From: Variovorax sp. OAS795 | GTDB lineage: Bacteria; Pseudomonadota; Gammaproteobacteria; Burkholderiales; Burkholderiaceae_C | Assembly: GCF_040546685.1 (NCBI RefSeq) | Contig: NZ_JBEPOH010000001.1 | Location: 1-64,000 of the forward strand | Direction: 5' to 3' | Length of the DNA stretch: 64,000 nt | Shown: positions 62,966 through 64,000 of the stretch, piece by piece | Layout: every line of letters starts with the position of its first letter | How positions within the stretch are numbered: position 1 is the first letter of the stretch | The notes under the pieces: generated by a model | The model's input: the letters and a program-made list of their open reading frames with translations, nothing else | Databases searched by the model: none | What the model was told of the DNA's origin: nothing | Translations under genes and position numbers: made by a program

Positions 62966-63343
62966 TCAGTTCCCGCCCGCGTCGAAAGCGCCCTTGAGCC
63001 AGGTGATGCGCTCCTCGACCAGCACCACGTCGAAGCGGCACGGCGGCAGCGTGCGCAGGCCGTTCAGGTAGTGGCGCGCCGCAAAGACGATGCGCCCCTG
63101 CTTGACCCCCGTGATGCTGCCGCCCGCCCCGCCGTGCGTGCTGGTGCTGCGCTGCCGCACCTCGACGAACACCAGCGTGGCGTCGCGCGGATCGCGCATG
63201 ATCAGGTCGATCTCGCCGCCGCCCCGCCCGGGCGTTCGATAATTGCGCGCAACCAGCACCAGGCCGGCATCGTGCAGATGGTCGAGCGCGGCGTCTTCCG
63301 CCGCATCGCCGCGACGCTTGGTCGTCGTCGTGATGGTTTTCAT
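62966..63343 (-). CDS. yraN: YraN family (UPF0102) endonuclease-fold protein
   Basis: A 125-residue protein. GRGGGEIDLIMRDPRDATLV and VFVEVRQRSTSTHGGAGGSI carry the Glu/Asp/Glu-x-Lys-like residues of the restriction-endonuclease fold seen in UPF0102. In most members the second motif ends in Lys; here it is EVRQRS, so the final catalytic Lys position is Arg-Gln rather than Lys. That may weaken or change nuclease activity. It is the first gene of the yraN-diaA-dolP run and divergent from rsmI. Confidence 0.88.
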   Translation of the reverse strand: MKTITTTTKRRGDAAEDAALDHLHDAGLVLVARNYRTPGRGGGEIDLIMRDPRDATLVFVEVRQRSTSTHGGAGGSITGVKQGRIVFAARHYLNGLRTLPPCRFDVVLVEERITWLKGAFDAGGN

Positions 63344-63388
63344 GCGTGCTCCCTGCCGTTATCTTTTTTGTGTCTTCGGAGAAACCCA

Positions 63389-64000
63389 TTGGCTTCACTA
63401 GCACCCGCTTCTTTCGGCGCCGCCCTTGCGGCCGCGCGCGACGCCTCGGGTGCACAGCATTATCCGCAGGGCACGCTCTACGTGGTGGCCACGCCCATCG
63501 GCAACCTGGCGGATATCACGCTGCGCGCGCTGCATGTGCTGCAGCTGGTGGACGCCGTCGCCTGCGAGGACACGCGCCACACCCAGAGCCTGCTGCGCGC
63601 CTACGGCATCGACCGGCCCGGCGGCCAGCTGCTGGCCGTGCACCAGCACAACGAGGCCGAGGCCGCGCAGGCCGTGGTGGCGCGCCTCGCGCAGGGTGAG
63701 CGCATTGCCTACGTGAGCGACGCCGGCACGCCCGGCGTGAGCGACCCCGGCGCGCGGCTGGTGGCCGCCGTGCGCGCGGCCGGCCAGCGCGTGCTGCCGC
63801 TGCCGGGCGCGAGCAGCGTCACCACGCTGGTCGGCGCGGCCGGCCTCGTGGCGGCCGGCGACGAGAGCAGCGCCTTCGTGTTTGCGGGCTTTTTGCCGAC
63901 CAAGGCCGGCGAGCGCGACGCCGCCGTGCAGGCCCTTGCACAGGAGCGGCGCGCCGTCGTGCTGCTGGAGGCCCCGCATCGCATCGAGGCCGTCGCCCGC
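63389..64000 (+). CDS. rsmI: 16S rRNA 2'-O-ribose C1402 methyltransferase RsmI, 5' part
   Basis: The first 204 residues of RsmI are in the window and the frame runs off the right edge. The SAM-fold landmarks are TLYVVATPIGNLADITLRAL, ACEDTRHTQSLLRAYGI, YVSDAGTPGVSDPGARLV and LPLPGASSVTTLV. The start is a TTG at 63389 with GGAGA upstream and no ATG in a sensible place, which is why an ATG-only search misses this gene. RsmI methylates C1402 of 16S rRNA. It is divergent from yraN, as in E. coli. Confidence 0.9.
   Translation, partial: MASLAPASFGAALAAARDASGAQHYPQGTLYVVATPIGNLADITLRALHVLQLVDAVACEDTRHTQSLLRAYGIDRPGGQLLAVHQHNEAEAAQAVVARLAQGERIAYVSDAGTPGVSDPGARLVAAVRAAGQRVLPLPGASSVTTLVGAAGLVAAGDESSAFVFAGFLPTKAGERDAAVQALAQERRAVVLLEAPHRIEAVAR

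Noticed and set aside
62966..63343. Frameshift or decay in yraN
   Set aside because: The frame is intact at normal length; only one motif position looks unusual.

Overview
The window is GC-rich chromosomal DNA that reads like a member of the Comamonadaceae (Burkholderiales), most likely Variovorax or a close relative. The basis is gene content and style: a Bug/TctC-type binding protein, a DUF3567 protein, WS/DGAT plus phasin-like genes, PilT/PilU, and the rsmI/yraN/diaA/dolP neighbourhood, all densely packed with ATGA-type overlaps. I see no rRNA, tRNA, insertion sequence, prophage or CRISPR array. No stretch longer than about 210 bases lacks a gene. The last gene, rsmI, runs off the right edge.

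Layout. 0-4 kb: an Uup-type ABC-F ATPase preceded by a large perfect hairpin that covers its ribosome site, then a phospholipase-D/cardiolipin-synthase-like lipoprotein. 4-9 kb (minus): GumN/TraB protein, DUF2946 protein, OprC/NosA-like TonB receptor and a fused YcnI-PCuAC copper chaperone, a likely copper acquisition unit. 9-11.6 kb: VOC protein, YwqK-like repeat protein, Bug-type binding protein. 11.6-14.5 kb: FAD monooxygenase with a tiny DUF2783 partner, divergent from a LuxR-type regulator. 14.5-24.4 kb: housekeeping and envelope genes (M48 peptidase, FAA hydrolase, DUF3108, DUF3567, AbrB-type membrane protein, ChaN lipoprotein, class III aminotransferase, PurU, small periplasmic protein, SGNH hydrolase).

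24.4-34.8 kb is a catabolic-looking block: a single-chain biotin carboxylase/BCCP/carboxyltransferase, an acyl-CoA ligase, a TetR regulator, a branched-chain-type binding protein and a self-sufficient P450-reductase fusion. 34.8-39.3 kb (minus) is a storage-lipid block: WS/DGAT acyltransferase, two phasin-like proteins, TetR regulator and esterase, with a shared Lys/Ala/Pro-rich tail on three of them. 39.4-42.4 kb carries a prolyl-oligopeptidase and arginase, translationally coupled.

42.4-51 kb (minus) is the most system-like part: RDD, RDD, SpoIIM-like, membrane protein, DUF4129, DUF4350, MoxR ATPase, DUF58 and two DUF805 paralogues. The genes overlap or nearly touch, and both DUF805 proteins end in a segment that looks like the conserved N-terminal helix of type IV pilins. 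51-57.6 kb holds DUF2242, a nucleoside-kinase-like protein, glutamate dehydrogenase, PutA without its DNA-binding domain and a divergent Lrp-type regulator. Together these can turn proline into glutamate and then 2-oxoglutarate. 57.6-64 kb: YggS, PilT, PilU, a hydroxyisobutyrate-dehydrogenase-family enzyme, then dolP, diaA, yraN and divergent rsmI.
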